Assembly: GCA_916700875.1 (NCBI GenBank)
Contig: CAKAKS010000060.1
Location: 6,756,334-6,820,333 of the forward strand
Direction: 5' to 3'
DNA from: Sebastes aleutianus
Lineage: Eukaryota; Chordata; Actinopteri; Perciformes; Sebastidae
Length of the DNA: 64,000 bases
Part shown: positions 37,403 to 48,724 of the stretch, one piece after another
Layout: each line of letters starts with the position of its first letter
Numbering within the stretch: the first letter of the stretch is position 1
Notes under the pieces: generated by a model
Databases searched by the model: none
Told to the model about the DNA's origin: nothing
What the model saw: the letters and a program-made list of their open reading frames with translations, nothing else
Program-made: the position numbers and the translations under genes

Positions 37403-38678
37403 GCTAATGTTTCCCACGGAGCACACGCTTCTCATCTGTTTCTAGTGATCCCCATACACTGTAATGTTGAATCTATTTTTGAATCAGTATAAACCTTAAT
37501 TTATTTATATTATTGTCATCCGTTGTTACTGAGCTCTGCTGTCAGCCGCCCCTCAACTGCACAATTAAATTAAATTTGCAATTTAGCATGGGGCCCTCAT
37601 CCCTCCCCCCCCAGATGCTCAACAGGGACATAGTTTCCTCATCTGGACCCTCTTTAAGACACTGTAATCAGCCCAGCAGCTGCGGGCTTTCTAATTGAGA
37701 TGGTTGATAATCTCCTCACCAACCGCAGCCAGGCTCGATAACCATGACACAATCTGTCATTACCACGCCGCGATGGGAAAAGCTGTGGAAAAAGTGAAAC
37801 CCCACAATGCCAGTGCTGCAAATTGCCATATTGTTTGTTTGCAGGCTTTTCACAATCCGAGTCAGCCACGAAGATACATGTTTGGAAAACAGATATATCA
37901 GGAAGAGCACGAGAGAAATAAATAATAATAAAAAAAATGTCCCCAGTGCTGTCATCCTCAGTGCGTTGCCAAACCTCCAGTAATGAGATGAGAGCTCACA
38001 GCTCCTCCGCCGCATCCTGCTTGCCTCTCCACCTCAGCCCCCCGCCTCCGGTCTTCACTTCCCATTCTCTCCCAGGCTGCAAGACGTGTGTGTCCTGGCG
38101 CACTTGTGAGTAAAGGCAGGCCACGTGGGTGCCGGTGGCTTAGTTTGGGGTTAACACCAGCGACAGCTCCACACAATGGTCCTTTTCCCCCCATAAGTGG
38201 AACTCTGCTCACCAGACACTGATGTCATCTACACACCAAAAGGCTCGAAAGCCGGCGGTTGCTTTGTTATGGCGACACGCACAGCGACGACACTTTCAAA
38301 CATACGTGCACATTCACACAAACACATGGTCGGACACGCACGCAAGCAGATGGACAAACTGTTGCAACACAAACATCAGGATTTTACTGTCAATTTGTGC
38401 ATATGTTCTTTCATAAAATGTAATTTCTTGTTTGACTGTTGCAACTCTTAACTGACTATCCAGTTTTGTGAACTAAAATGTGAGTTGTTAATGGCTTTGA
38501 CATTGACAAGAAAAGGACATTTCCTTAGATTTGTTTGAACAGATGTTAAATCTGATGTAAATGTTTGAATTCTGTCACAGTCTTCGCGCTCATGTGGTAA
38601 CGCCAAGTTTGGCCTCAATTCATGGCTTGTTCCCATCTCATCAGCCCTGATTGAACAGATCCTGTTTTGGCTCCCCAG

Positions 38679-38850
38679 GGTGACTCGGTGCCTGCTGGAG
38701 ACGACGGCCCGTTCGCCGACACGGTGACTCTGGAGCAGAAGACTAGCAGCATCGGTGGCACCAGCGGGAAGGTCAGCCTTTGGATGCAGTGGATGTTACC
38801 CAAGGTCACAGTTAAACTGTTTGCTGCCGACCCAACTGCCAAAAAGACAG
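38679..38850 (+). CDS. vps13b: vps13b exon 5 of window (human exon ~25)
   Basis: Acceptor CTCCCCAG|GGTGAC; donor ACAG|GTATGC at 38850/38851. Starts in phase 0 and ends with one base (G) of a Glu codon completed by AG in the next exon. It encodes 57 residues: an acidic start (GDSVPAGDDGPFADTVTLEQ), then GGTSGKVSLWMQWMLPKVTV and KLFAADPTAKKT. The KVSLWMQWMLPK core is close to the human protein and is one of the strongest identifiers of the gene. An acidic linker followed by beta strands suggests the return from the exon-4 loop into the rod. Confidence 0.94.
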
Positions 38851-40649
38851 GTATGCCACCTAACCTCAATATGATACTTCCTGCTCTTTTTTGGATTGAC
38901 AGCCTTAATATAAGACAATAGAGAAAACTCTCATATGTAAAGCGGAACTAGCTTTTATTGCAGGAAGCTATTCGGAGTTCTTACGGTCCTGCTGTATCAA
39001 CACTTTAAGTGATCAACCCCCACCTCTTGTCTCATTCGAATGTTGTGCACTGGGAAGGGGAAAGCAGCTGGAGAGAAGCAGGGATGGGGGGGGGGGAGAA
39101 GACAAATAAATAAATGGATGATGAATCCCAAGCGAACCGCCTCTTGTCCCCTTTAGATTTACTGGGGCGATGAAAGGCTAGATTTACCTTTAATTGGTGG
39201 CTATAATATTTAGCATCTGCCAAGCAGATCGCCCAGCTTAAGGTCTTTAAATAGTGGAAACGGAATGTTTTGGAGGACCTCACAGAGATGGTTTGACTTA
39301 GAGACATCCTAAAGAGGCATTGCTTTGGATTTGGCCTTAATATGTGCCATCTGAGTTGGGAGAGGAACTTACCACTGGATTTTCTGTGTGCAACGCATTA
39401 AGCATGTTATTGAAAACAAGAATTGTGTGCATGCGATATATTAGATGGCTAATATCACATGCACATTTCTCGGAGATAAGTAAGCCGCAGATAGGACTGC
39501 AGACAATCTGCTATGATGTAATATGTTTTTCAACTGCAAAGGAAATCAGATTCTTGCCTTTCCAGAGAAATGGAAAAAAACAGCCATTCCAAGACGTATT
39601 GGTTCTCGGGTATAATGTTATGCTATTATGTGTTGGAAGATTAGAGGTAGAAATTCAAGCGTGAGTCTCCAGAGGCTCTGCTAAAGGCACAAATCAGTGG
39701 TACACTTTCCTTCTTTTAAGATGAACCATTTAAGACCAAGGGACTAAGGCTTTCCACAGTACTCTTTACAGGGGTGGGTTTACAAAACTCATACATCAAT
39801 ATCAACACCATGTTCGGAGACTATGACTTTCTGAGTATCTAACAACTTGGGAGAGTTCTTTCCACACAGTCTCCACAATAAAGCTGACATGCCTTGTGTT
39901 TCAATTTTAATAAGCCGTTAGGAACCTCTGCGTTTCTCAGAGTCACCGCAAGGCAACAGTACAACAACAACCATAGTTTCACATGCATGAAGTCCATTTT
40001 CCCAAGCTAGCCTGTGATTGTGGGACTTTCTCTCTCTCTCTCTCTCTTTTTCTCTCTCTCTCTCTCTCTCTCTGTGGAAACAATGAGAGAGAAGCAACAG
40101 TTAAGCTCACAAGCTCGGTTCAATACAAAGTTAATCAGTCCGTCTATGAAGCTTACTCACTCTGCCTGAAGTGGGTGGGTTTGTTTGCACACAAGGTGCA
40201 CTGAGGCACGCACATACATTTTCATGAATACACACACACAAACTCCTCCTTATGACAGACTGAGGGATATCTTATTCATGCTTTGCCTTCTTACTCACAT
40301 ATTTCAGTATGACTGGTGTCTACTGTGCAGGAACTGACCACAGCAGTTGGATCGGGACCAAAGGCAAGACCTGGACAGGGTTAGCTACAGTGCAGGTCCT
40401 TGCCCACAGAAATGAAATTCACACGCACAGATGAAACTTCCTCTACTCAAGTCCGAGTTCAGCTGTATCGCCTGTTTGCCAAGTACAATGACGGCCATAC
40501 GGCATTCTTAAACAGAAACAGAGGGGAGAAAACTCCCAAACTAAAGATTGATACACAATTAAGCCGCATAATGAATGTCTTTCCACTGTGATTCACTTCA
40601 GGATCTTAAAATGTCTGAAATGTTTTCTTTTTGTGGGTGTTTCTGTCAG
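38851..40649 (+). other. 1.8 kb vps13b intron
   Basis: Contains a (TC)n tract at 40029-40073 and a poly-G run at about 39086-39095. Otherwise no repeat family or coding signal was recognised. Confidence 0.7.
40029..40073. repeat. (TC)n microsatellite
   Basis: About 45 bp of TC units with a short T-rich interruption. Confidence 0.9.
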
Positions 40650-40764
40650 AGATCTGTGTCATCAGTGAACTAGAAGACCTGAGTGCCTCAGTAGACGTCC
40701 AGGATGTTTATACAAAGATCAAATGTAAAGTTGGCAGCTTCAACATCGACCACCACAGATGCAG
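40650..40764 (+). CDS. vps13b: vps13b exon 6 of window (human exon ~26)
   Basis: Acceptor TTTCTGTCAG|AGATCT; donor GCAG|GTAATG at 40764/40765. The first two bases complete Glu; 37 codons follow and two bases (AG) remain for a split Arg codon. The product EICVISELEDLSASVDVQD plus VYTKIKCKVGSFNIDHHRC matches VPS13B almost residue for residue as I remember it, and reads as beta-strand rod sequence. Confidence 0.94.
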
Positions 40765-40820
40765 GTAATGTACATCACAACGCACATGTAAGCCCATACA
40801 TGCATCCAGGTAGTCTTTAA

Positions 40821-41610
40821 AGGAAAAGTGTGTAACATTTCAGGGGCTCAATTGGCAGAAATGGAATATAATAATCATAGCTATGTTTTCATTAGTGTAT
40901 AATCACCTGAAACTAAGAGCCGTTGTTTTCGTTAGCTTAGAATGAGCCCTTCATATCTACACAGGGAGCGGGTCCTCTTCACGGAGACCGCCATGTTGCT
41001 CGAACCAAACACTCTAGAGAGAGCCTCTCGCGTTATCACGTTACCTGAAGGCCACCGTAGTTCTCCGACACGCTTGTGAAACTGCGGTAACATGAGCCGC
41101 AGAGTGCAGAGGGCTATTCAAGTGTTCATACTGGGAAGTTGATTACCTCAAAAAAAAATATCCACTGATGTAAAAACGTCTCTTTCCCAATGTGAAAAAA
41201 AGTATTTTTGGGCCCAATGGCATCATGTGACAGACACGGAAGTTGTAGTACCGCCGTTTGGCCACTACGAAAATTTGCTTCAAAGTCCGGTGCTCTTCCT
41301 GGGGGCTTGATCTACATAGGGAGCTGGTCCTGAAGGCCACCGTGGTTCTCCAACACTTCAAACTGCGGTAACGTGAGCCGCATAGCGCAAAAACGTGGAA
41401 CTGCCAGCTGCCGTCTCACTTCCGTTGCTCCTAAAGTAGTGTTATATATTATGGTAAAGATGACCTCTGAGTGAGGCGAATGGCGTTACCACGGTTTTGC
41501 ACTCAGCAGTTCATGTTACCGCAGTCTTGGAAAGGGAGGAGTGAGCGGAGGGGTATTCAGTTGGTTGCAATCTGCAACCACACCTCTAGATGCCGCCAAA
41601 TCCTACACAA
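40821..41610 (+). mobile_element. TTAA-type MITE, family A, rearranged copy
   Basis: Left TTAA at 40817-40820, then AGGAAAAGTGTGTAACATTT. The block GAAGGCCACCGTAGTTCTCC (about 41047) recurs in diverged form near 41333, with CTGCGGTAA and GAGCCGCA following in both, so part of the element is duplicated around about 230 bp of other sequence. The right end is diverged (near CACACCTCTAGATGCCGCC). Confidence 0.65.
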
Positions 41611-44397
41611 GCAGGAATGACTTTGATGACAATGTGATATCTATATGATATGGCACTGGCGGAAGCAGTGATAAAACTAGGGCTCTCTATCCACCAGATC
41701 CCCCTGCTGCACCCACACACTAGTGCTCTCACAGTCCCAGAGTCTAAACACACATTTGCAAACACACTCCACCACCAATACCACTAACACTTTGTCTGTT
41801 CCCACTTCTGCTCATATGGGTGATTTCTTTTCGGATTATCACCTCAGCGACGTCGTCTTTCCAGACAGCTGTTGCAGTGGTTACCACAGGCAGACTAACA
41901 GGCAGATGGACAGACACATGGACCAACAGATTGGACGGACGCGTTGAGCAGGCCCTGGGCCGGCCCGACTCTGACTCACAGAGCAGAGTTCAGTCCGCGG
42001 TGTCTGAATCGATTCACAGAAACATTAACGCGTTGTGGAAGGAAAAACCACTGGGCGATATTCCATTGCATCCTTAAGATAATCTCTCCCCATGTCAACT
42101 TCCAGTCAAAATGGAGTAATTTAGCTCTGGGCTCTGAAATTATGAAAGCACACACTGCATCATGGTGAAATTGAAGCTGTAACTAAACCTTTCTGTATTT
42201 TTTTTCCCCACACCCTACACACACGTTCTTCCCGTCAATTAAAGGGTGGCTTCATTTCAATATCGAAATCCTTATTTTCCTCCTCGCCTTGATCACATGC
42301 CTCCGTGATGGAGTCAGCAGCTGTGAGCGTGCTCTGTACGTGCCTGAGGTCTTGCTCTGTTGGGAAGAGACCACTTTAGCAGGAGGCAATTCCCTCTGTC
42401 TCTGTCTGAGGAGATAATGAAACAGCCATCTCTCACACTCCAGCGGACCATAGTGTGTGTTTCCAGGTCTGTTTGCCTACGTGCCTGAATAGATGTCTTC
42501 CGATAAGTGCCTCCTTCTCTGATCGAGCCAGGCAGAGAAAGGGAGATGGACCTTCCCACGCCGTGCGCCTGTATCAAACCCCGTCATCAGCAATCAACGC
42601 TCCCACCACTGACGCGATAATACATATGGATTCTGATTTGCCAGATTTTAAAATCAGCCATGTGAGTACAGGTCGGAGAGGGAGTGAGGCGGCCGTCTTG
42701 CCTTTGAACCTGACTCTCTAGCGAGCATCTTGCAGACCTCCCTGTTTTCGCTGCAGTCAGTTGATTTATATTCAGGCCACATGTGTTACAGACAGTATGG
42801 AGAATCAACCTAAGCCAGGACAGTGTCAGTGGTTAGACAGTTTTAGAGCGTAAAGGTGTCGCGGGTCATTATATCACACCGCTCTGTTCTCCGCAGGTGT
42901 GTGTCCAATTGCTTCTGAGACGGAGCCAACCTTAATCTCTTTAGTAGACCTCTATGCCTTCCTAAGTAGATAATAGGTCAATTTTCTCATTTCTAGGTTA
43001 TTTCAGTTTAATGTGCTTTTAACAACATGGTCTCAACACACTTTTAACCGACCAAAGTTCTGGCAGGCAGAAGCGCTCCATCATCCAAGCCAGGTTATAG
43101 TCATGGCTGCTTAGGACACAGTGGAGGACCTCTGGGCTCCCGGCCCACTCTAATCTGTATCATCCACATATACAAGGGAGCCCACTGGGGTTGGAGTCCA
43201 TATTAATCATTCTGAGCGGATAATTGTTAGGTATGTCATCACCCAGCCCAGGTTATTTGTGTGCAGTGGGTCAGATTAAATCAAGCTTGACAGAGAAAAT
43301 GTCTCATCTGGCCTCAGCTATCTCACTGCTGGATAATGAATGGAAAGTTAGATAGGGCAGGCAAATATGCGAGGTGAATATATATAATTGAATTGCTGAT
43401 TGTATCAAAATAGGAGGAGGACCAAAAAAAGGGTGGAGAAAAGGAGGGAAAATGACAGAAAAGGAGTCCCAGCGGAATAGGAAATAGGTTGGCGTAGGAC
43501 TCGTAGGTGTGGGGCTCACTAATCACGGAGGAGAGGTGAATTAAAGGTAAACAGAGAAGCAGGGAGGTGATTGGGTATGAAACTCTCCCGTCCAGTGGGA
43601 AGTTTAGAAATTAGGAAGCTTCTTTTTCTCCTTACTTTAGCCGGGTCTCCCCTAGCAACGGTGCTCCTTGAACTGCTCTGAAACACAGAGACGCACCCCC
43701 CTGAGACAGGACGGCCGGTGACAGTTCACCCTTTTTGGCTCCAAGGAGCAGCTCACACAGATTGGAGCTGATGTCTTCCAGCTGTTCTGCAAATGGCTCG
43801 GAGCGAAGGATGACTGGATGGGAGCAGAGAGAGAGAGAGAGGGAGAAGAGAGAGGGATGATGGGAGAAATGAAGAGCTTGTGGGGGGTCCATGTGTATTA
43901 GTCACTCTTGCTGAGAAGGAGATTACAAAGAGATATTCACATAGGCACACGCACAGAGAGAACTGGCGCACACACACGAGATAACTACGCATGAAACACA
44001 TGCACACACACTTACCAGTAGGCCTATTCCTCTATCAATGAGCTCCCAGTATGCTGTTGGGGAGTAATGAAGAGGGATGGGGAAGTGGGGGGGTTAAGCT
44101 GAGGGTGGCGTAAAAGATACGATGCAGATGGTGTTGAACCATTTCCATTGTGTGAAACATTTTGCCATACATGTGTTGTGCATGATTTGGCATCCTGGAG
44201 TAACTGTAATACTGCTGTACACGTATACAGTATGTGTGTGTGTATTTTATTATATACTGTAGATAAAGAGTGTTAATTGTTGTCTGTCTTCATGTTAACT
44301 TCTTTTTTTATGTCTGCTTCACAGGTGCTTTCTGCTTCTTACAGATGGCCACAACAACAAAAATTGAATATCACAAAAAATAATAATGCATCATAAC

Positions 44398-45806
44398 TAG
44401 GGCTGTCAATTTAACGCGATAAAAAAGCCACTAATTTCTTTAACGCAACTTGTGATTTTTAGGTTATAGGGGGCTCAGTTTTATTGCTAGAGTGAAGATA
44501 CTGGTATCATATGAAACTAGAAAACCTAAAGAATCCATTGGTACCAACCATGTCATAGGCTAAATAACGCTCCACACTTATGCTAAATTTGGTGAGCAAA
44601 AACTGTCATGGCCATTTTCAAAGAGGTCCCTTGACCTCTGCCCTCAAGCTATTTTAATGAAAGTGGGTTCTATGGGTACCCACGAGTCTCCCCTTTACAG
44701 GCATGCCCACTTTATGATCATCACATGCAGTTTGGGGCAAGTCATAGTCAAGTCAGCACACTGACACACTGACAGCTGTTGTTGCCTGTTGGGCTGCAGT
44801 TTATCACATTATGATTTGAGCATATTTTTTATGCTTTATGCAGTACCTGTGAGGGTTTCTGGACAATAGTTGTCATTGTTTTGTGATGTTAAAGGGACTA
44901 TTTGTAACTTTTTAAGCGTATAAATGTAGCGGGTCGCCACACATGCGCGTTCGCATATGCGCGCTCGCGTGTGGCTGGAGCCTCGTCTCCGCTGCATGCT
45001 CTCCTTCACTCAGAATGCGCGCGCGTCCTCGCTGTCTCGCTCCACCTTTAGACGTGAACGCGCGCTCACTACACACTGCAGAAGAGTTTAGCTCTGAGAA
45101 TATCTAGTGAATGCACAGGGGACGTTTGTGCAGAAATAAATGCTGCAGCTCCTCCAGACCAACAGAGGTTTCCCGTGTCTTGTGAAGTGACGTAGCTCTT
45201 CAGAGAGTTACGTTACCCTCTCGTTACCGACCGGGTGCCGGTGTCTCCTCTGCTCTCTCCGGCTGCGGGCGGAGAGAGCAGGGAGACACGCTGCAGAGCC
45301 CCGCTGCTTCAGCCTGCACTTAGGCAGGAAAAGCCAACACTAGGACCAGATCTAAATCATGTTCATGGAGAGACCTTTGTCTGGTCAGCTAACATTACTG
45401 CCAAGCAGCTGAAATATAGAGTGATATTGTGCTTTTAGCTGACGTGTGTCGCCTCACTGTTTTGAGCGATGCTCGTTCAGGTATATTTAGAGCGAGAAAG
45501 CGCGAGCCCGACGCTGACTTTCGTTGATTTCACGGCCACAGGTGTCGCTGTTAAGAAGCATTTCTGAAAGTTACAAATATTCCCTTTAATTGATTTCCAA
45601 TAATAAATATATACATACATTTGCATAAAGCAAGCATATTTGCCCACTCCCATGTTGATAAGAGTTTTAAATACTTGACACATCTCCCTTTAAGATACGT
45701 TTTGAACAGATATAAAATGTGTGATTAATTTGTGATCAATCGTGATTAACTAGATCAATCATGCAATTAATCGCGATTAAATATTTTAAATCAATTGAAA
45801 GCCCTA
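44398..45806 (+). mobile_element. hAT-like element, family J, with nested MITE
   Basis: Flanked by a perfect 8-bp duplication ATCATAAC (44390-44397 and 45807-45814). Left end TAGGGCTGTCAATTTAACGC; right end AATTGAAAGCCCTA. Without the 44893-45585 insertion and one TTAA it would be about 712 bp, close to the 31004-31668 copy. Non-coding. Confidence 0.88.
44893..45585. mobile_element. TTAA-flanked CpG-rich MITE nested in family J element
   Basis: TTAA at 44889-44892 and 45586-45589; the host family has a single TTAA at this point (GTTGTTAATTGATTT in the 31 kb copy). Ends are inverted: AGGGACTATTTGTAACTTT and AAAGTTACAAATATTCCCT, one mismatch. 693 bp. The left third is unusually rich in CG and GCGC for this window (44936-45066). 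No coding frame longer than about 67 codons. Confidence 0.88.
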
Positions 45807-46117
45807 ATCATAACATTATTTTTGTTTGTATAAGTTCCCCAAGTTAATACATGTGTTTCGTTTTTATTAATATCTCAAAGCACTGTCTAAAATTCAATAG
45901 AAATGGTAATTTTCCCTACATGATTTACCTCCATTGAAGTCTCGATGTGCCTCCGCTGCTGCGAGTTTGATAAAAAAATGTGCAGCATGTGGTTCTCTTA
46001 TCTAAATGCAATTTTGTAACTACTGTTGCCATTAAAGAGATATTATCAGTCCCTGCCACAACAGTATGAGTAATCCCAGATGCCCAAAGTTAAGCTTGGC
46101 CTTGTGTGTCTCTCCAG

Positions 46118-46184
46118 GCCAGGGCAGGGCTTGTCCTCTGGCCACTATGAAGGACTCATTCTGCAGTGCAAGGAGACAGCTGTG
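46118..46184 (+). CDS. vps13b: vps13b exon 7 of window, short (human exon ~27)
   Basis: Acceptor TGTCTCTCCAG|GCCAGG; donor GTG|GTGAGG at 46184/46185. The first base completes Arg; 22 codons follow, reading PGQGLSSGHYEGLILQCKET then AV, and the exon ends in phase 0. The SGHYEG and LQCKE motifs identify it as VPS13B. It is too short to stand out as an ORF and was found by phase and similarity. Its phase-0 end joins equally well to the exon at 48473 (giving CKETAV-TAAKVLEG) or to a phase-0 start in the exon near 47328, so it is the upstream partner of a possible alternative splice. Confidence 0.88.
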
Positions 46185-47327
46185 GTGAGGCTTCTGCCTG
46201 TCCCAAACCAGACATAGCAGCCGCCCTTAGGCCTCTGTATTACTGTGCCTCTGCCATTCTGCTGCTCCTAATCAAGGTCGCTCATCTCTACTCATGCTGG
46301 ACAGACAGGAAAATAAAGGGAAAACACATTGTTTTTGGCTATGACGCAGGGTGTCCACACATGGAATAATTTGATACACCTTCAAATTTTCAATAAAATT
46401 ACAAATAAATTTACAGAATAACTTCCCCCTGTCTCTCCAGTGGCTGTGATTGGCTAAATAATCAAGCCAATGAAATCTGGTGACAACCGTTCTTCTGTGT
46501 GTTTGTGTGTGTGGGAGGAGACTAGGACATGTTGATGAAATTTTATTCTGGGGATGGTCTTATACTAGTACCTAATAAAAGAAATGTGTTGCATAGCGCA
46601 GAGTTTACATTATTTAAGCAGTAAAGAACAGTGCTGCCCCCGCTTAGTCGATTAATCGACTCATCGGTCGTTTTGGTCTTAGTCCACTGAGATTTCTTTA
46701 GTCGACTAAGATTTTTTCATGCTGAATGACTTATTTCCAAGAAACTTATGAGCACATCTCCAGTAAGATTTTAAGTGGTGCGTTTGTGCGATTCTTTGTG
46801 GAGAAACTCAGTTTTACAGTCGATGAAATCAACTACTATCGATCGACAAAATCATATGAGCGTTAGTCGGCTAAGAAATTCTTTGGTCGAGGACAGACCT
46901 AGTAAAGAATGTACACTAGATAAAATGATAAGAGATATTTCTCTCAGCATTTATCTTGTGTACAGGTCAGGGATTTTAAGTCTTTAAGATTTTAAATTCT
47001 ACCTTTTCCATTCAAAGTACTGCTCATCCTAGAATTAAACAGGTGCTTCAATATTCTTAATACTGGATAGTATAAGACCATTCCACTTTATGTCAGCTGG
47101 TTCAAGCTGGTGCAACTCCCTTTGGTTTTTAATCAGTTTACTCTATATTTCATTTTTCCTAAATTATCTTGTGGTTTCACGCTTTTCTGTCTTTTCTTCC
47201 CTGTTTGTCTTTTTTTCTACCCTTCTCTGTTCTGTTCTTGCCTTCTCCGTCCCTTTCGGCATCTACCTTCTCTTGCTCTTTCTCTCTCTCTCTCTCCTCC
47301 TTTCCTCTCCTCACCTCCAGTACGGAG
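46185..47327 (+). other. 1.1 kb vps13b intron
   Basis: Contains a complete hAT-like MITE (46629-46901) with GTAAAGAA duplications and ends in a long pyrimidine tract (about 47150-47320). I looked for a small extra exon that would repair the phase of exon 8 and could not identify one. Confidence 0.65.
46629..46901 (+). mobile_element. hAT-like MITE, family G, complete copy
   Basis: Perfect 8-bp duplication GTAAAGAA at 46621-46628 and 46902-46909. Left end CAGTGCTGCCCCCGCTTAGT; right end GGTCGAGGACAGACCTA (imperfect inverted repeats). 273 bp, non-coding. Confidence 0.87.
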
Positions 47328-47462
47328 GAGGGTGTTCGGAGCTCGGGCGGCATTGGAGGAGTGGTCCTCTCTTGCACTGACAAGCTGAACAGACGCACTG
47401 TGTTGGTTCGACCCGTCAGCAAGCAAGAATCTTTCAGTCACTTCTCTGGCTTTTTCCCTCCT
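47328..47462 (+). CDS. vps13b: vps13b exon 8 of window (human exon ~28), acceptor uncertain
   Basis: The coding frame is clear: EGVRSSGGIGGVVLSCTDK, then LNRRTVLVRPVSKQESFSHF and SGFFPP, ending at a consensus donor CCT|GTAAGA (47462/47463) in phase 0. The obvious acceptor is CACCTCCAG|TACGG at 47320/47321 after a long pyrimidine tract. That acceptor leaves one unpaired base (T), whereas exon 7 ends in phase 0; a direct join would shift the frame and reach TGA within about 20 codons. The next AGs, at 47326-47327 and 47329-47330, restore phase 0, so the start is given as 47328 (45 codons; 47331 would give 44). An unseen microexon is the alternative. Skipping the exon also keeps the frame. VPS13B is known to be alternatively spliced around exon 28 in human, which fits, but equivalence is inferred. 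Confidence 0.72.
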
Positions 47463-48472
47463 GTAAGAATCCATTTTCTTCTCTTTTTTAATTGACTCTG
47501 CTTAACCTCTGGTAACAATGGCTTAAAAGAGTTCTCCATGATACTCGGAAAGCTTTCAGAAGCCAGTGCTTTAATATGGGTTTACCCATTATTGTAATAT
47601 ATTCACTGTAACAATCACAAATTAATAAAATCAAACACATAATGCTGTAAAGGAAAATACCTCTATGGGTCCTGTAGATATATAACACACTTGAACTCTG
47701 AGGAATGTCCTCTTAACTTGTTTTTTCATGTATTTACTTACATTTTGTTACAAAATGTCTCCCAAAAGGGATCAGATTTTATGCTTTTAGACATTTTCCA
47801 GTTGATAAATGATTTTATTAACAGCTATTAAGTCCACTGTTACTGGATGTTTTTGCAGACTTTACCCTGATGTCTTAAACAGATCCGCCTTTCTTTTAAT
47901 CGTGCAACAGTTGGAGATTATTTTCTTTTACTTATTTGGTATTTAAGTGATTTTCAGCCTGTATTTGCTTTGCAAATCACACTTGAGATTGGAAATCTGG
48001 CTTTTCTGATAAATCAGAAATAATTCAGCCTCAGAATTCAATCATTAATTATTTTTTATACGAATGTATGCATCTCATAAAGTTGGATGATTTGAGGATC
48101 CAATCTAAATTACTGCACAGAATATGAATGCATTTGCTCTAGAACCCTTTTTAGCTAGTAGCTTCAGCTTGGCTTTCTTAGAGTTGTATATGGGAACACA
48201 GATGGCTGATTTTTTGGCTGAGGTTAAGTCTTTTTCCTTTAAATAAAATATTGCTGAAGGTAAAAGTTATCTGCCCGAGTTTCTTGGTTAAGATTTTCAA
48301 GTCATTTAATTGGAGATTTTTTGCAAAATCTATTGTAAAATGTTATTTTCAGCCAGGCTTAACCCTCATCCAAGAAATCAGACCAAAATGACACTGAAGA
48401 GTTAAAGTTTTTGTCTACTATTGCTCTGATATTAACTGTCACTGTGATTCATCCCATCTGATCACTGGCCAG
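47463..48472 (+). other. 1.0 kb vps13b intron
   Basis: AT-rich single-copy-looking sequence. No repeat family or extra exon was recognised. Confidence 0.7.
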
Positions 48473-48724
48473 ACGGCAGCCAAGGTCCTGGAGGGCTCCC
48501 ACCAGCAGCACGGCTTCCTGTCCATCACCTACACCCAGGCTGTCACCAAAAATGTCCGCCACAAACTCACCACCCGGCCTGAGCGGCCAACACGCAGCAG
48601 TGCTACTGCCGATCCTCTGGCAGACAGTTCACCTCAGTACCTGAGAGAAATCCTGCTGACAGCCCAGCCCTTTGATGTGGTGCTATCCTGTCCCCTATTA
48701 GCTACTGTAGCAGGGGTCTTCCAG
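48473..48724 (+). CDS. vps13b: vps13b exon 9 of window (human exon ~28/29)
   Basis: Acceptor CACTGGCCAG|ACGGCA; donor CAG|GTAGAA at 48724/48725. Phase 0 at both ends, 84 codons. It encodes TAAKVLEGSHQQHGFLSITY and TQAVTKNVRHKLTT, a polar, probably disordered stretch (RPERPTRSSATADPLADSSP), then LREILLTAQPFDVVLSCPLL ending AGVFQ. HQQHGF and QAVTKNVRHKLT are strong VPS13B signatures; the polar middle is the least conserved part. Exons 8 and 9 are both phase 0-0, so either can be skipped without a frame change. A 84-bp palindrome begins 34 bp downstream of the donor. Confidence 0.93.

Larger units (their letters stand above)
32020..38678 (+). other. 6.7 kb vps13b intron
   Basis: Contains a possible interspersed repeat at 34440-34700, an element with GGRATGTYACAA ends (35576-36173), interrupted (CA)n at 36750-36857, and a short right-end fragment of a hAT-like family at 37350-37402. 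The other stretches (32020-34439, 34701-35575 and 37403-38678) show no feature I can name. Confidence 0.72.
40765..46117 (+). other. 5.4 kb vps13b intron
   Basis: Holds a rearranged TTAA-type MITE (40821-about 41610) and a hAT-like element (44398-45806) that carries a nested TTAA MITE (44893-45585). The interval 41611-44397 contains an (AG)n-rich patch near 43827-43852 and no other feature I can name. Confidence 0.75.

Noticed and set aside
44936..45066. CpG-rich patch as a promoter of another gene
   Set aside because: It lies wholly inside a TTAA-flanked mobile element and no exon follows it, so a CpG-island promoter is not supported.
46185..47320. Possible microexon correcting the phase of exon 8
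   Set aside because: No short AG-exon-GT unit of suitable phase with plausible VPS13B residues could be singled out by eye.
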